From positions 1-64,000 of the forward strand of contig JADDOH010007959.1 of the NCBI GenBank assembly GCA_016648135.1: a DNA stretch of 64,000 nt. Direction: 5' to 3'. The DNA is from Agrypnia vestita (Eukaryota; Arthropoda; Insecta; Trichoptera; Phryganeidae). Position numbers and translations under genes: made by a program. The notes under the pieces were generated by a model. It was not told the origin of the DNA. It worked only from the letters and a program-made list of their open reading frames with translations, and did no database searches. Shown here in pieces: positions 21,358 through 33,480 of the stretch; the first letter of the stretch is position 1; the number at the start of each line of letters is the position of its first letter.

Positions 21358-22577
21358 ATAAATAATTACACCAAAAATCTTACAATATTACCGAAGGTAA
21401 ATGTATCCATACACTTAGGTGCTTTGTAAAAACAGTACGTGTGCATTGTGAAAGAGAAAAACTGATACTTACCTACAGAATACGATTTTTTTTTTAAGAA
21501 TTCATATTTACATACATATCCATATATATTTTTTTAAAACTTGAATACAATTTTTGGAATTGCCACTCAACTAGCCCTTGGGCACATTCCTGAGTGTCGG
21601 TGTAGTTTTGTAGCTGTGTAACAGTTATTTAAAATTATATTTCAAACATAAAAAGCATAATAACAGATAAAAACATGAAAAAAAAAATAAAAAAGAAAGT
21701 AAAAATAATATTTTATATATATATATATATATATGAAGCGGGGATTTTAAATAATAAAGTGTATAAAGGTATTAATAACATCAAATCGCTTAACAGAAGA
21801 ACAGGTAGGTTCTGACCTGCTTATAAAATACGAATTAAGGCATTGCGTGTGGTGATATGTCGCCAATACACGACAACGATTCATAGTGTTACAAGTAGTG
21901 TTGTCGTTTGTTTATCTTTATTCATGCACGCTTCAGACTAGAAGAAAAAGTCTCCACAAAACCTTCAAGTTTTTCTTTTAGTCATTTAAATAATTAAGAA
22001 AACTTCAGCTTTTAATTAAGGTATTATTTTAATATTGTTTCATTGAAATAAAACAGATACAGGTTACATAAAAAGAGTATTGAACATAATGCAAGTATTT
22101 AATCGTTACTAAATAACTTGCGTTTTAGCATATTTCACATAGACAGTTAACAAATAATTCAAATATTGATACACTAGTAGTTGATACATCTAAATTATTG
22201 ATGCATCTATATACTTGTCGTATATTGGTAATGAGATAAGAGGTATATATCAATGTCAGTGAATGAATCAGTGTAAGTTCAGCACATTCTTACTAAAGGA
22301 AAGCGCCTAGTCTAGAATTAGTTCTGTATGTTGGGATATTAAAGAGAGGGTGTAATGTTATTGTGTTGATGTTAATAAATTTAAAGTAGGTATACTTCTC
22401 CACAATCGAATTAATATGTATAAGCCGCCCATACGACGCAGATTTTTTCGTTGTGTTTGTGTTTACGGGTGGAAATGTGCCTACGAAATAACGTGCCTCG
22501 TACGCACAGCCTACATATTCAATTGGAAAGAAGTATACATGATGGGTAAACCGAATCATTTTTTACACGCTATTATT
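21358..22577. other. AT-rich DNA with TA microsatellite
   Basis: A (TA)n tract lies at about 21713-21734. An 88-codon minus frame (22293-22559) has no motif. Nothing else recognised. Confidence 0.5.
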
Positions 22578-23098
22578 TAACTCACTTTGTCTGTTGTTTG
22601 ATGTGGTAGAAACATGTAATTAAAGTTTCGCCAACTTCCCGACTAGCTAGAGCTCTGAACATTTTGTTCTGAGCTGAGAACTGAACATTACAACATTTAC
22701 GTCAAGTGGACGACCATATACTAATCAATCATTTTCGATATATATTTTTTTTAAATAAAGATACGTGTCACATCAATATTCTTACTATTCTCAAACTAAG
22801 CTAAACGCCTGTGCTATGAAAATAGGACTAACTTACTGGTCTGGAGTCAGATTCGAACCCGCAACCTTTGAATCACGAGGCGAGTATCCTAACCACAGGA
22901 CCAACAAGCTACTCTTGGTCATTATTTAGATTACAATTAATAATCAATAAGTATCATTCGAAAATTTGTTTTAAACTTTAAAGCAACGTGTTTAATATTT
23001 GCACACTGCATGGGTAATGTTAAAAAATCGATTACCTACAAATGTATGCAAAGTATAAAAGTATAAAAGCTTGTCTTCAAAATTTGTTTGTCACTTGT
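22578..23098 (+). repeat. Dispersed repeat D1, copy 1, split by a SINE
   Basis: Matches 43081-43452 in the same orientation: ACTCACTTTGTCT, CCAACTTCCCGACTAG, CAACATTTACGT, TTTAAACTTTAAA and a final TATAAAAGC...GTCTTCAAA. The copy is interrupted by a SINE at 22753-22917. A TATAAAAG box near the 3' end in both copies raises the possibility of a solo LTR or a small promoter-bearing element, but no LTR ends are proven. Confidence 0.7.
22753..22917 (-). mobile_element. tRNA-derived SINE
   Basis: Minus strand: head TAGCTTGTTGGTCCTGTGG (A box region), GCGGGTTCGAATCTGA (B box), then a non-tRNA body with AGTTAGTCCTATTTTCATAG and ATTGATGTGACAC at the 3' end. About 165 bp. It is inserted in the D1 repeat, so it is younger than that repeat. 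Confidence 0.85.
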
Positions 23099-23824
23099 TA
23101 GAGAGAGTTTCAGATCAGTTGCGGTTTCAGTAGATTAATTTTAGAAAAAACACTTCAGTCCTAGAAATATATATAATGGCGATGACGACTTATTAGGATA
23201 TAGCAACAAAGCCTCGGAAAAAGCACATATTATGGTTTCAAAAATTTAATTTTTTTTATATATTCTCCTCTTTGAAAAGCGATCAATTATAAATTTATTC
23301 ATTTCAATGTTTAATCACTATTTTGAAAGTGAGAAATCGTAAAAAAAGAACTTATAAATATGTGACTAAATTTCAATACCTGGTGAATAATCATAATAGT
23401 TTTATTTTCGAACAGCGTCGTCGAATCTATTTAAATCATAAAATCATTAAATATTCAATTTTCTCACTTTTTCGACATAACTCTCTCTGTTATCAGATAT
23501 CGAATTTCAGATTGAAAAATTGGCCTGATAAATATATGGGTAAGTTTTTCGTCAACTTAATCCTCCATCTTCTTTCAAAATGGATATTATTTAAAAACAT
23601 TTAAAAAAAAGCTCCGTTAATATTGTAACTCGAGAGAATATTAAAAATACTCTTTGATAAACAAATTTATTAATTTTATTTCAATTGACATTGATTGATA
23701 CACAATTTTACACAATAACATTTAATTGACACAAGTAACATTGTAGATTGATATGTAGGTGTAATTAATCAAATTAAAGAATTAGATATATACAAATAAT
23801 TTAATCAATATTTTTCAAAAATTT
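23099..23824. other. AT-rich DNA with a 93-codon frame
   Basis: Frame 23323-23604 begins MKVRNRKKRTYKYVTKF; lysine- and phenylalanine-rich as expected from composition. No motif, no support. Confidence 0.35.
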
Positions 23825-23885
23825 ATCAATCAATGAGAAAGACATGCAGAAAAATCAAATCAACGAAAAAATATTTTGGCTACTA
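23825..23885 (+). repeat. Short dispersed repeat, pair with 60777-60832
   Basis: Shares AATCAAT..GAAAGACAT and CAGAAAAATCAAAT with 60777-60832 in the same orientation, followed by a CGAAAAA/CTACTACC stretch. About 60 bp; origin unknown. Confidence 0.6.
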
Positions 23886-24904
23886 CCTGGACTCAAACTG
23901 AATATTAATTTATATTAATAATATGTATTTTTTAAATTAATTAATTAAATTAATAATTAGTTAATTTATATGAAAAATTAATAAATTTGATTTTAAATTT
24001 CACAGAACTTTGTTCTGAAAAATTACAACTTCACAATGAGAATGCATTCTTTATTATAACATGTACTCTTTCATACTCAGAAGGAATCTGAATGTTTATT
24101 TTAATTTTAAAATCAATCGGGACTTGGGGCTTGATTGTGATTTTTTTAAATACTTAGGTATACTTAATCTTTATTTTTACATACTGGATGTCGTAAAATA
24201 AAAACTAGTTACAAACAGCAACTGGTCTAGCACTGCATGACGCTGTTCGGTGTGGCGGGCCTCATTCAGTTACCTGGTTATTTGCGGCTATAAACAAGAG
24301 TTTACGAGCAGAAATAATCATGTCAATTTAAAAAGCTCACTACATTTTATAAAATTTGTAATTACGTATTTAGTTGAAAGCAGCGACATTGTTAGAATTT
24401 AAATCGCAAAGAAAGCTCCCGTAATGGCCGTAATCATGTTAACGAAATGCTCTAACGATTACTAACGACGAGAAAGGTGCTTTTAGAACATTCATTGAGC
24501 TTACGGCGCCAAATCTATGTACTTTCTTAGCTTTAACGACATCCAATTATGCCGGTAGCCGCTGTGCTCGCTGCCTGCTTTACCGACGGCGTAATCTAGA
24601 ACTATGGAACGGAAGCTCAAATAAATTCAAAGATAGTGCAGTGATTATTTTGCTGACCTGCCAACAGAGAATTTTTATATTCCTGTTAACATTGTTGCGA
24701 TTCCCTGCTCTACGTAGGTAATTTCTGCATTTCAATAAATAAATTGTATTAGCAAACTTATGAAAAATAGTGACTTTTTCTCCCGCTAGGTTCGCACAGT
24801 TTCAACGTGAACTGTCAAATTGGTATAGTTTTTGCCGCGTTTTGTTCGTACGTGGTTGATTTATATTTTTTATCAAAATGTTATTCAAAAGTTGTAAATA
24901 AATT
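23886..24904. other. AT-rich DNA with a mid-GC block at 24405-24620
   Basis: Positions 24200-24310 and 24405-24620 are less AT-rich, with TTACGGCGCC and TAATGG-type words like those of the GC islands. They are candidate conserved non-coding DNA. Nothing else recognised. Confidence 0.35.
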
Positions 24905-25142
24905 GTATTAAAAGGAAAGGCAGCAACATCCAAAAAAAACAATTAATGCAGTCATCGACGTTTACTAATTTATAAAGTACCTACTGAATTCGAGATTTTA
25001 TAGGGAACATAGACTATAAATTTATAGAAGACATGATTTTGAAAGAGATAGACACACAAAATCTAAAATTTTGTGTCTTAATCCTCGGTGGACGCATTCA
25101 AAACATTTTTTCGGATATTGCTTCCTTTGCTCTTATACCCCA
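24905..25142. mobile_element. MITE family M1, copy 3
   Basis: Same internal order as 18931-19185: GGCAGCAACATCCAAAAA on the left, ATTTTATAGGGAACATAGAC and ATAGAAGACATGATTTTG internally, TTGCTCTTATACCCCA at the right. The left end has lost its TGGGG. Confidence 0.8.
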
Positions 25143-25834
25143 CATATGATATATAAGTACCTATAAATATACCTTTAGATAAGTTTAAGGCAAATTCATC
25201 AAAGTATATACTTTTAGGCATGGAATATATGAAAAGATGAATGGCGAAGAAATAAATTGGAGGATGGAAAATGTGGTACCTACTTTAAAGTTTGACGGGC
25301 GATTTGGGAACAATCACAGTCGCAATTTTAAATTTAGTGTGATTAGGTTAGTTGGTTAATACAACCGTTAATTATTATGTTATTTTTTTCAACAACTTCC
25401 TCATTAATAATTTATTTAAAGTTCATTAAAAACATGTTTTTAGGCGATATCCAACAATTAAGTTTACAAGAGTCTGCACTCAAGTAAATTCTGACCTGAT
25501 AAGCATTTACCAAAATAACAAATGTTATTACGAGAACTTTAGAAAATAATTATAGAATTTTCCGCATATTTTACGCTTCGCTTTGAATACTTTATCAATT
25601 TAAGCTCTTTAAAAAAATGTTCGTTCATAGGGATTTTTAAGATATGTCAACAATTTCTAGAAATCTTACGAGAGAGTTGTGCGAATCACCAACATTCATT
25701 TAAGTTATTAAAATAAATCCTATTTTTCACTACACGCGCTACTGGATATTATCTGTAGGTATTATAATACGACTACTATTTCGAGAAGTGCTGTCCCCCT
25801 CGTCAACAGGTGTAAATAATAACATTATTCACAA
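25143..25834. other. AT-rich DNA, nothing recognised
   Basis: No gene or repeat recognised. Confidence 0.5.
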
Positions 25835-26425
25835 AAAGTCTTGACACTCCTTCTCCAGTCACTTGCCTCATTGCCTGGGTGGTGGCTCCTGGACTGCTGA
25901 TGTCCTAAACAATTTTCGTCTACTTTTTTACTCCTTCTGCAGTTTAGCCTTGTCAACAGGGTATCCAGTAACGTTCTTGATTTGGTCAGTCGGAGATCAG
26001 GTTTTTTCTTTCTGGCTATCCATTTTTCCAATACTACTAGTTTCTCCAGGTTATCTATCATCTTCTCTGCGGACGACGTGTCAAAAAAATGGAGGATGGA
26101 GGTAACAAAATCGAAGCTTTCGTTCACATTTCTGTCCAAGATATTCTAAGCATTTGTCCTTAGTATCAAATTTCTGTTGCGTCATGTTTCGTCCTCTCTT
26201 AATATCCATGTTTCCATTCCGTAGAGATATATGAAAAAACAAGAGACTTACAACTACACGCATTTTTGTTTTTCCAGATTGTATTCAGCTTGGTTTGACT
26301 TGATAATTCTTCTATTAATTACAGTTTTACAGTCACTATATTAGTAGATAATGCAGGACCCGAGATAAATTAAGTCATCCAAACCAAGCCATCTCGAGCT
26401 ACAGTCGTTGTAAAAATAATACTTA
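25835..26425 (-). pseudogene. LINE ORF2 C-terminal relic, family L2
   Basis: The longest LINE relic. Reading the minus strand: GLDDLIYLGSCII (YLGS motif) near 26380, LYGMETWI-like near 26225, DNLEKLVVLEKW near 26030, a basic KKPDLRLTKSRTLL stretch where family members have GRSPTRW, and a final GHQQSR..HHPGNEASD (about 25880-25860) corresponding to the usual SRGHDPQQGN end. An open frame of 104 codons survives at 25825-26139, but stops and shifts elsewhere show it is dead. Confidence 0.85.
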
Positions 26426-26698
26426 CTTTTAAATATAGTAAAAGATTAGCTTATTTAATAAATTAAAATAATCATGTTGTACCATAATGTTTCTGTTTTG
26501 TCAATTAATGAGACACGTTCAAGTCTTATTTTAGTATGTATTTTTAATACTTAGAAATTTATACAATTTTATAAAAGTAAAAAAATAATAAGAGCTTCAG
26601 AGAAATACATACTAAATCCTTTACAGACTTTAAATATGGGTAAAAAGGCGATCAAAGAATCTATCAATTACTAAGTACATATGGAAATAAAAATACAC
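26426..26698. other. AT-rich spacer
   Basis: Nothing recognised. Confidence 0.5.
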
Positions 26699-27209
26699 GT
26701 TTTTTAAGTTCTAGGTACATTTTTAATTTTCTGAGACCCGTTTCGCCTTGTGAGGGTATTATCAATCTAAATATTTTACATTCAACAACTTGTATTGAAA
26801 AGAGATGCTATATAATTTTAAGAATTAATTCGTTGAAAAATTATCGCATTTGAAAAATTATCATTAGTGCTCAAAGATAATTGTTATCAAGAATAATGCT
26901 GTTTGGAATCCCCACATTTATCAAAAAATTATCATTAGTGTATAAACATAATTCATTACCAAGAATATCACATTTATATCAAATTTTAAATCTATCTTCT
27001 TCCTTCCATGTATTACCATTCATTAGTGTTTGAACAGAATTGTTTCTTAGAATCATACAAAATAATACAAAAAAACCTTCATTAATCTTTAAAACCGCAT
27101 AGTATCTCTTTTCAATACAAGTTGTTGAATGTAAAATATTTAGATTGATAATGCCCTCATAAGGCGAAACGCGTCTTAGAAAATTAAAAATGTAGAACTT
27201 AAAAAACAA
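26699..27209. mobile_element. Inverted-repeat element P3 with eroded hammerhead-like ends
   Basis: Arms 26699-26812 and 27102-27209 are inverted copies of about 110 bp with few differences (for example the shared TCAATCTAAATATTTTACAT). In the outward direction each arm reads TTGATAAT, a short GCC/GGC-type hairpin, then GGCGAAACG. This is the hammerhead order with CTGATGA changed to TTGATAA in both arms. The intervening 290 bp contains ATAATTATC-type repeats and no coding motif. Confidence 0.7.
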
Positions 27210-28394
27210 ATGTTTTTATCTATATGTGGGATTATGAAGATCTATAAACTTACCTCTGAAACAATAAAAAATAATTTCTAAGTAGTTCCTTGGTTCATAT
27301 TATACGATCAGTAAGAGCCTAAGGAATGTTTTTACAAAGCAGCAAAATAAAGGCTGTTTTAAAAGCATTATTAGAACATTGATAATAAATTATTTCAGTC
27401 ATAAAAGGGCATCCCCACGGTCATAACTTTATTCCAGAAATTGCGTTGTACGTCTTTCCTAAAAGGGATGATGGTAGTACCGGCCACTGACGTCACATTA
27501 AAATACCCCCCCAGCCCAACAATTTTCACCATCCCCCAATAAAATTCCAGTTTACAACAAAAAGGCTACGGAAATTCCTCGAGGGAAGGCTGTGCCGGAA
27601 AGTAAAGGATACACAGAATTATTACTTTTGTAAATTAAATTTTGGAAGTAGGTAAGCAACGAAAGATATAAAAAAATATTATAATGCCATAAAATTATAA
27701 TTTGTAAACAAATGGCAAATTTATTATCCAAGTATTTTTTATGTAAATTAAGGTGGGTACCTACTATGACAGTAAAATGATTTGCAAAAGCATTACATAC
27801 TTTTCAAAATGCACAATAAATATTAATTCTGCCCAAGAATACTAACTTAATTAGTTTAATTTTTTTAATTTCGAAGGGAAAGTGAAATAATAATATAGAT
27901 TGTATTTTGAAGTATTGTGGAATTTAGTTAATATTATAACCCATGTATGCACAAAACTTTTTAACACAGCGAAAATTTGAGGCTACCTATCAAGATCGCA
28001 GAAAGTGCATTGAAATTTTCCAGTTACAATAAAAAACCTTCCGTAACATGTAGATTTTGTTTTTAGTTTTTTCCTAAAACTAGTAAAATTATACTTATAA
28101 GTCTAAGTTAATTATATGTATGAAGCGCGGGATAAGTTCGAAAAGTTCCGAAACATTTTGTATTAATATTAGAGATGGATTAATTTAAGATTTAGTAATA
28201 TAATTAGAAATGGAATGGATAAAACACACGGTAATTTACTTTTGTTTTGGGTGTATTGTATTATACATAATAAAAAAAAATAATTCACATCAAAAATGTT
28301 ATTTCCAATCTCATTTTTATTTATTATTCTCTTTTTACACTCAAAGAATCTGAAATGAAATGCCGCATTAACCAAGCTCGTGCAACCCTAATCC
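27210..28394. other. Unassigned DNA with mid-GC block at 27400-27610
   Basis: The block at 27400-27610 is less AT-rich and contains ACTGACGTCACATT (a CRE-like TGACGTCA word) followed by a C-run. Otherwise AT-rich. A CRE word alone is weak evidence of regulation. Confidence 0.35.
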
Positions 28395-28865
28395 GCATGT
28401 AAAAGTTTACAGCTAAGATTTCAACCTTGGATGACGAATGCGAATGATCAGCTGCTACGTATCCTTAATATTATTTTATGGAATAGAAGCATGGACGCTT
28501 ATCGAAGAATTAATAAGGCGAAATGAAACATTCCAGAAGTGAATTTACAGAAGAATATTCAAAATAAGTTGATTGACAGAGTTACGAATGAAGATGTGAT
28601 GGTTCGGATGAATAAAGAAAAATAAGAAATTATATATCTCGCACATGACGTGATGGGACATCCAGAGCGCGTACGTAAGTGCGAAATCTTGCACCTCATA
28701 ATGCAAGGAAAGATTGCTCGAAGTCAGGGCCCTGGATGAAGAAGAACATCGTGGCTGGAAAACCTTAGATAGTGGTTTGGCCAGTCTACTGTAGAGCTGT
28801 TTCGGATCGCAGTAAACAAAAGTGATAGCTAACATGATAGTCAAAGATCGTTGAACCGATTGAGC
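28395..28865 (+). pseudogene. LINE ORF2 C-terminal relic, family L1
   Basis: The clearest L1-family copy. In shifting frames: an ISTLDDECEW segment, FYGIEAWTLI-like, NKLIDRVTNEDVMVRMNKEK, AHDVMGHPERVRKCEILHLI, MQGKIARSQGPG, RTSWLENLR, and STVELFRIAVNKSDS at about 28785-28830. It ends near 28865. Stops and frameshifts throughout. Confidence 0.8.
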
Positions 28866-28906
28866 ACAAAAAGTAGAAGATATTTTTTTAACCCTTTTTT
28901 ATTAAT

Positions 28907-29742
28907 GTAAAATTTATATAAGCATATAAGCACTTTCTAATTTAGCGATATTTTTACTAATGTAAAAAACTAACCCGGTTTGAATCAGGTTTCGTGCCTA
29001 CTGCACGCGTCGGGGTCATCACTTATTTGTATTGATTCCAATTTGAAAAAAACATTAAATTTTCGAAAAATCCAAAATTATACTAAAATTATTATTAATT
29101 TTTTAAAACAAAAATTTGTTAGATAATTTTTATCATCACCACAAGTCTGCCTGCAAAGTTTCATCTCGATTGGATCACGGGAAAAGGGTTAAAAATCAAT
29201 TCAAAGTTTTTTCGGCAGACAACGAACCGCAGACGCTACGAGTTAAAAGAAAGGGAGTAAAAAAGTAACCCATAAAAACCAAGTTTTTATTATACTCCCT
29301 TTCTCATTTACTAGTGGAAACTGGTTTCCCGCTTAACCTACGCGTTGAGCTTCGGTCGAGCGACGTAACGAAAGGAAGTAATAAAAAATTTCCAAAAATC
29401 CAAAATTATACTATAATCAGGTTCCGTTTCTACCAGACACGTTGAAATATTTTCATACAACTTAATAAGTTGTATACAAAATAAAAAATTTAAAAATCCA
29501 AAAATTTATTATTTTTTTTTTAACGAAAATTTGATAGATCTTCTTGATCGTCGCCACGAGTCTGCTTACAAAGTTTTAGCTCGATTGGATCACGGGAAAG
29601 GGGTTTAAAATGGATCCAAAGTTTTTTCGTCAGACAAGAAGACAAGCAGACGCCACGAGTTAATATAAAGGGAGTAAAAAAAGCGAAAATTTTAATTAAT
29701 GTAAAATTTATATAAACGTATAAGCACTTTCTAATTTAGAGA
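28907..29742 (+). repeat. Duplicated repeat block
   Basis: Two words recur in the same orientation. A (TATAAGCACTTTCTAATTTA) is at 28930-28950 and 29720-29740. B, about 210-290 bp (CTCGATTGGATCACGGGAAA plus CAAAGTTTTTTCG and an AAAGGGAGTAAAAA end), is at 29055-29265 and 29370-29680. Between the B copies, AAAGGGAGTA and TACTCCCTTT make a local palindrome. Non-coding; possibly two insertions of one element or a local duplication. Confidence 0.75.
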
Positions 29743-29869
29743 CCTCCGGATTAGTAAGACTTTACCCCAAATCCCGAAATTGTAATTTTGCCACTGTTTT
29801 AATTTTACCAAATAAATGAATTATTTTCTCACAGAAAGGTTAAGAGAGTGTTTGGTTCGAATATCTTGA

Positions 29870-30135
29870 TAGCGCGCAATGATCGGCGCTGCTTGCTCCG
29901 GGCCAGCGGGTCCCATTACGCCCTCGCGGGTGGGTTCAGCATGTAATCACCACCCGCCGTATTAAGCTAGCGCCCCCCGACGATGTGGTTAATGCTGTGT
30001 TCAAGAAACGTTCAGCACGTAATTATTTTTCACATAAATTTAATGTACTTACTAGAAAATGGCGACTGTTTGCGCAATCGACCGGGCGGGCGGCACCGAG
30101 GGCTCAATTGCAAAATCGCGTTGGAGTCTAACTAA
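29870..30135. promoter_or_regulatory. GC/CpG-rich island
   Basis: A GC block (29880-30000) with GCCCTCGCGGGTGGG and AGCTAGCGCCCCCCGACG, a 60-bp AT gap, and a second block at 30060-30130 (CGACCGGGCGGGCGGCACCG). No frame with motifs. Candidate conserved non-coding element. Confidence 0.4.
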
Positions 30136-30589
30136 GCGCTGCAAGGGATTTTTTCATACAGATTAAGCGTGCGATCACAGATTTCACATGCGATAAGCAT
30201 TTTTCAGTCGAAAAGACCAGATTCATTTGTAGAATAGGTAACAAACTCTGCAGTTTATGCATTAAAATAAGCCGTGTATAAAACTGAATGTTATAATTTA
30301 TTAAAATGTAAAAAAATTACCTGTTTTTCCCAGGATCTAAAAGAATGTGAATGCGAAATTTGCAATTTGCATAACTCCACCACCACGCATTGAAACATTT
30401 AACATAAAATAATATTCAATTCTGGGGGAAGGGTGGGCAGGCAGAGGAGGAGGGAAATTTTACCTATATTTCGCGTTGGATCTTAAATATGGTTAGTCGG
30501 AGGCAAGGTAAATAATTTCAGTTTTCGATGTCGAATCCTTAAGAGTACGCAACGCAACAACGCGAAATTTGATTTAGATCGATCATAGG
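30136..30589. other. AT-rich DNA with a purine-rich patch
   Basis: A G/A-rich run at 30421-30460. Nothing else recognised. Confidence 0.45.
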
Positions 30590-30865
30590 GGATATAAGTT
30601 TATATGTATAATACTTAAAATAAGTTGGAAGGACAGAGTTAGAAATGAAGATGTTTTGATTTGGATGAATAAAGAAATGTAAGTAATTAGAACAACAAAC
30701 CGAAAAGTTGAATATCTCCGATATGATGATGAGATATGTGATGAAATATTCAGAGAATGAAATGAAAGTACAAGATCTTGCACTTCATAATACAGGGAAG
30801 CTGGAAGAAGGAGAGGAGAGGACTACATAAATAAATGATAATCAAAGTCTGTTGAATGGGTAGGG
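30590..30865 (+). pseudogene. LINE ORF2 relic, family L1
   Basis: Reads ISWKDRVRNEDVLIWMNKEM, then RKVEYLRYDDEICDE and a GRRRED remnant; it corresponds to the middle and end of the L1 family copy at 28395-28865. Several stops. The tail ends near GTAGGGCACAAC, as in the other L1 copies (GATTGAGCAC). Confidence 0.75.
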
Positions 30866-30934
30866 CACAACAAAAAAAGGAGATAAGTTTATAGCGAACA
30901 GACAGAAATACAGAATCTTCTGGTTTGTGTCTTC

Positions 30935-31060
30935 TGGGGCATTATGTTGAGAGACCTTTATGGCCGACGTTTCGGATCCCATTGCACCAGCATTGCATCA
31001 GGGCTTATGATACCAAAAGTTCCTGAGCGGCCGTGAAGGCCTAAGAACGTTCTAAAAATA
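30935..31060 (-). mobile_element. Penelope-like terminal fragment, family P4
   Basis: On the minus strand, CCCTGATGCAATGC, then TTGCACC-type symmetry and GGATCCGAAACGTCGGCC (31013 down to 30963), followed by GTCTCTCAACATAATGC. The order CTGATG...GAAACGTCGG is that of hammerhead-bearing Penelope-like ends, with the seventh core base changed to C and no clear stem II. Confidence 0.45.
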
Positions 31061-32149
31061 GAGACTTTGAATTTTTATCGTACATATCTAATCTGTATTT
31101 CAATTTTTTTCTAAATCGTGTTCTACATGCTTGTTTTCAGCATATAATTTATTGTCACACTAAATTCCTTGTAAGCTTAGCCTGTATGAATACAGAACAA
31201 AACAGAGACACAGATAAAATATTAATTTATTTTATACTAAATGTACATAGGTATTAAATAAATAACAATATAAAACAAGAAAAAAAATTGAATATTAATT
31301 TAAATTATGGATTTCATAAATGAAAAGAAAAAAAAAAGGAGTAGGTATAGAATTAACGAGTGATTAATTATTCAACTAACTTAATATTTTTAAATGATAA
31401 GTATAATAAACGAATAGGTTGACCTATTATTGTGTTACAGCGAGCAAATTATTAACTTTTAAAATACAGATCACAGGAATACAATGCAACATTCAAGATA
31501 CCAAATGCTTGGGGTTGAAAATAATTGTAAAACGGGGAGATCAACGTTATTAGGTGGGTAGAGATAATAGTCGGGGGAGGTTGGGGTTAATTGGCCCACC
31601 GGGTGATCGTCTCACCTGTCACTATTCCCCCAACCTAAAATCTACATATTTCACTTTTATCCCCAGTTGCCCCGGGGGGTGAGAATTTTACTCAATGCAT
31701 AATGCCTCAGGTCGAATGTGCGTACATACATATGTCTGTATATACCCACGTTCGAATAAGGTTTCCATCGTATATTTATGTTTCTATCTTTCCGTTAAGC
31801 TTATGTAAAAAAATAGCACTGTGCACAAGAAATTCGTCTATTATTTTGTATTTTACAGCGCAATAAAGATTGTATTATTGTTAAAGACAAAGGTATACAG
31901 CGTAGAATGTGTCATAAAAATGGTCGTCAAAATCTATTTTAAATGTTTATTGCGTGCGTTTAATATGAACCCATGAAATTATCAATAATAATACCAAATT
32001 TACATTGCAAAGTGGAAATAAAGCAAATAGCATTATACATACAAAAATATCCAGGAACATAAAATAAGCACAGAAACATTTAGCAAAATATGACACAGAT
32101 GAAAAAAATAGTCTAATTAAATTAGGTAGTCTATCATGGGTGGAAATGA
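31061..32149. other. Unassigned DNA with GC-rich block at 31540-31690
   Basis: The block 31540-31690 (GGGTGATCGTCTCACC, GTTGCCCCGGGGGGTG) is GC-richer than its flanks and may be another conserved element. Otherwise AT-rich. Confidence 0.35.
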
Positions 32150-32600
32150 TGAACGTTCTTCTTCTTCTTTTCAGCATTCATCTCTCCACTGCTGGATACA
32201 GGCCTCTTCCATGCTCTTCCATCTTTCCTTGTTGCTAGTTATAGCCATTTCCCCCCCCCCCATCTTCCCCAAACAGCGGCTATACCGTCGGCCCATCTCT
32301 TTTGAAGCCTTCCGACGCCTCTTATATTCTCCCAAGGTCTCCACTTCAGAACTCCGGGAGTCCATTTTGTAACATCATACCCTGCCCATTGCCATTTTAG
32401 CTTCGCTACATGATCCATAAAATCCACTACTCTAGTTCTTCGCCTAATTTCATAATTTCTCTTAGGCTTACGCCAAGCATGGATTTCTCCATAGATCATT
32501 ACGTGTATTTGAGATTTTTTACACTTTTCTTTATAAGGGCCATCATCTCCACTCCATACGTCATCACTTGCAGTATGTACGATTCAATGGCTTTTTTTTA
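32150..32600 (-). pseudogene. LINE ORF2 C-terminal relic, family L4
   Basis: Minus strand: AIESYILQVMTYGVEMMALI (YG.E motif), SMEKSMLGVSLRE, RRTRVVDFMDHVAKLKWQWA, then VLKWRP, VGRLQKRWADGIAAV and the terminal EEACIQQWRDEC (about 32175). This is the classic C-terminus R.TRV.D.....A.LKWQWAGH...W.P......VGR...RW.DDI......QQW of insect LINE ORF2. Frameshifts lie near 32270 (a C-run) and 32360. Confidence 0.88.
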
Positions 32601-32716
32601 AAGCTAATTGGGATCTCTTTGTAGTCGAAAATATGTTTTCGTATATGAGTTTCCCAAAAGTAGCCCAGTTCGTTCCTATTCGTCTTGGCAATGGTGAATG
32701 TTACATTGTATTAATT

Positions 32717-32839
32717 GATCACTTAAGCCAGCCGAACGATAGGTCGTAAGTCCTATGAACAACCAAAACGACTTCTATACCTACTTTCTCATGTAAAAAT
32801 ATGGTTTCGTCTCTATGAAACATCTATAACATATATCTT
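32717..32839 (+). repeat. Dispersed repeat, copy 2 (pair with 441-563)
   Basis: Same orientation and block order as 441-563; see that entry. Confidence 0.6.
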
Positions 32840-33269
32840 TATTAATTATGACATTGTGCTTACATAAGAGCATATTAATTTATTTATGTATGCACCACAG
32901 ACTACTAAAATATATAAACGTATGTTGTAGTCATTTTTTAAGCATGTCAAACGTACTAAAACCAAACGTGGAACTATAATGCGGTTGTAAAGCATTCTAA
33001 TAAAACAATTGTATCAGCGTTTCAGTCAGAGAGGTTATAATATTTAACAATCTCTTTAGTTCCAACAGAACAATTGTATTTCTTTATGATATTCCGTATG
33101 TAGTTCGAATAATATTTTATGATTCACCTTTACAAATTTACTGTAAGTACTTGGTAGAAAATTTAAAATATTTTTTTATATCGAGGGTATGGCTGAAAAT
33201 ATGTGAAACCCTCTCTCTCTGAATTTGCCTTGGAAACGCCCAAACACTGTCTTGGGAAGCTATGCATCA
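32840..33269. other. AT-rich spacer
   Basis: Nothing recognised. Confidence 0.5.
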
Positions 33270-33480
33270 AGCCGGCCGAAACCTCTGGATCGCCTTCCCC
33301 GTCGACACAAAGGGCCGTTTCATATATAATAATAACCTTCGCCGCGCGTCATTAAAGCGGGTTGAAAATTTAAGTGTGGCATATTTGTGAGAGCAATTAC
33401 TAAAATAAGCGATAAATCTCCATTTTTGGCGGGAATAAGTTAATGGCGCTGATTGCGGTGACGGTCTCAATGCGTATCAG
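33270..33480. promoter_or_regulatory. GC-richer island
   Basis: CpG-containing sequence (GGCCGGCCGAAACC, CTTCGCCGCGCGTCATTAAA, TTAATGGCGCTGATTGCGG). The word GCTGATTGCGGCC also occurs in the 4.1-kb island. The minus-strand 67-codon frame is compositional. Candidate conserved non-coding element. Confidence 0.4.

Noticed and set aside
25863..26105. 80-codon plus-strand frame
   Set aside because: Shadow of the minus-strand LINE L2 relic.
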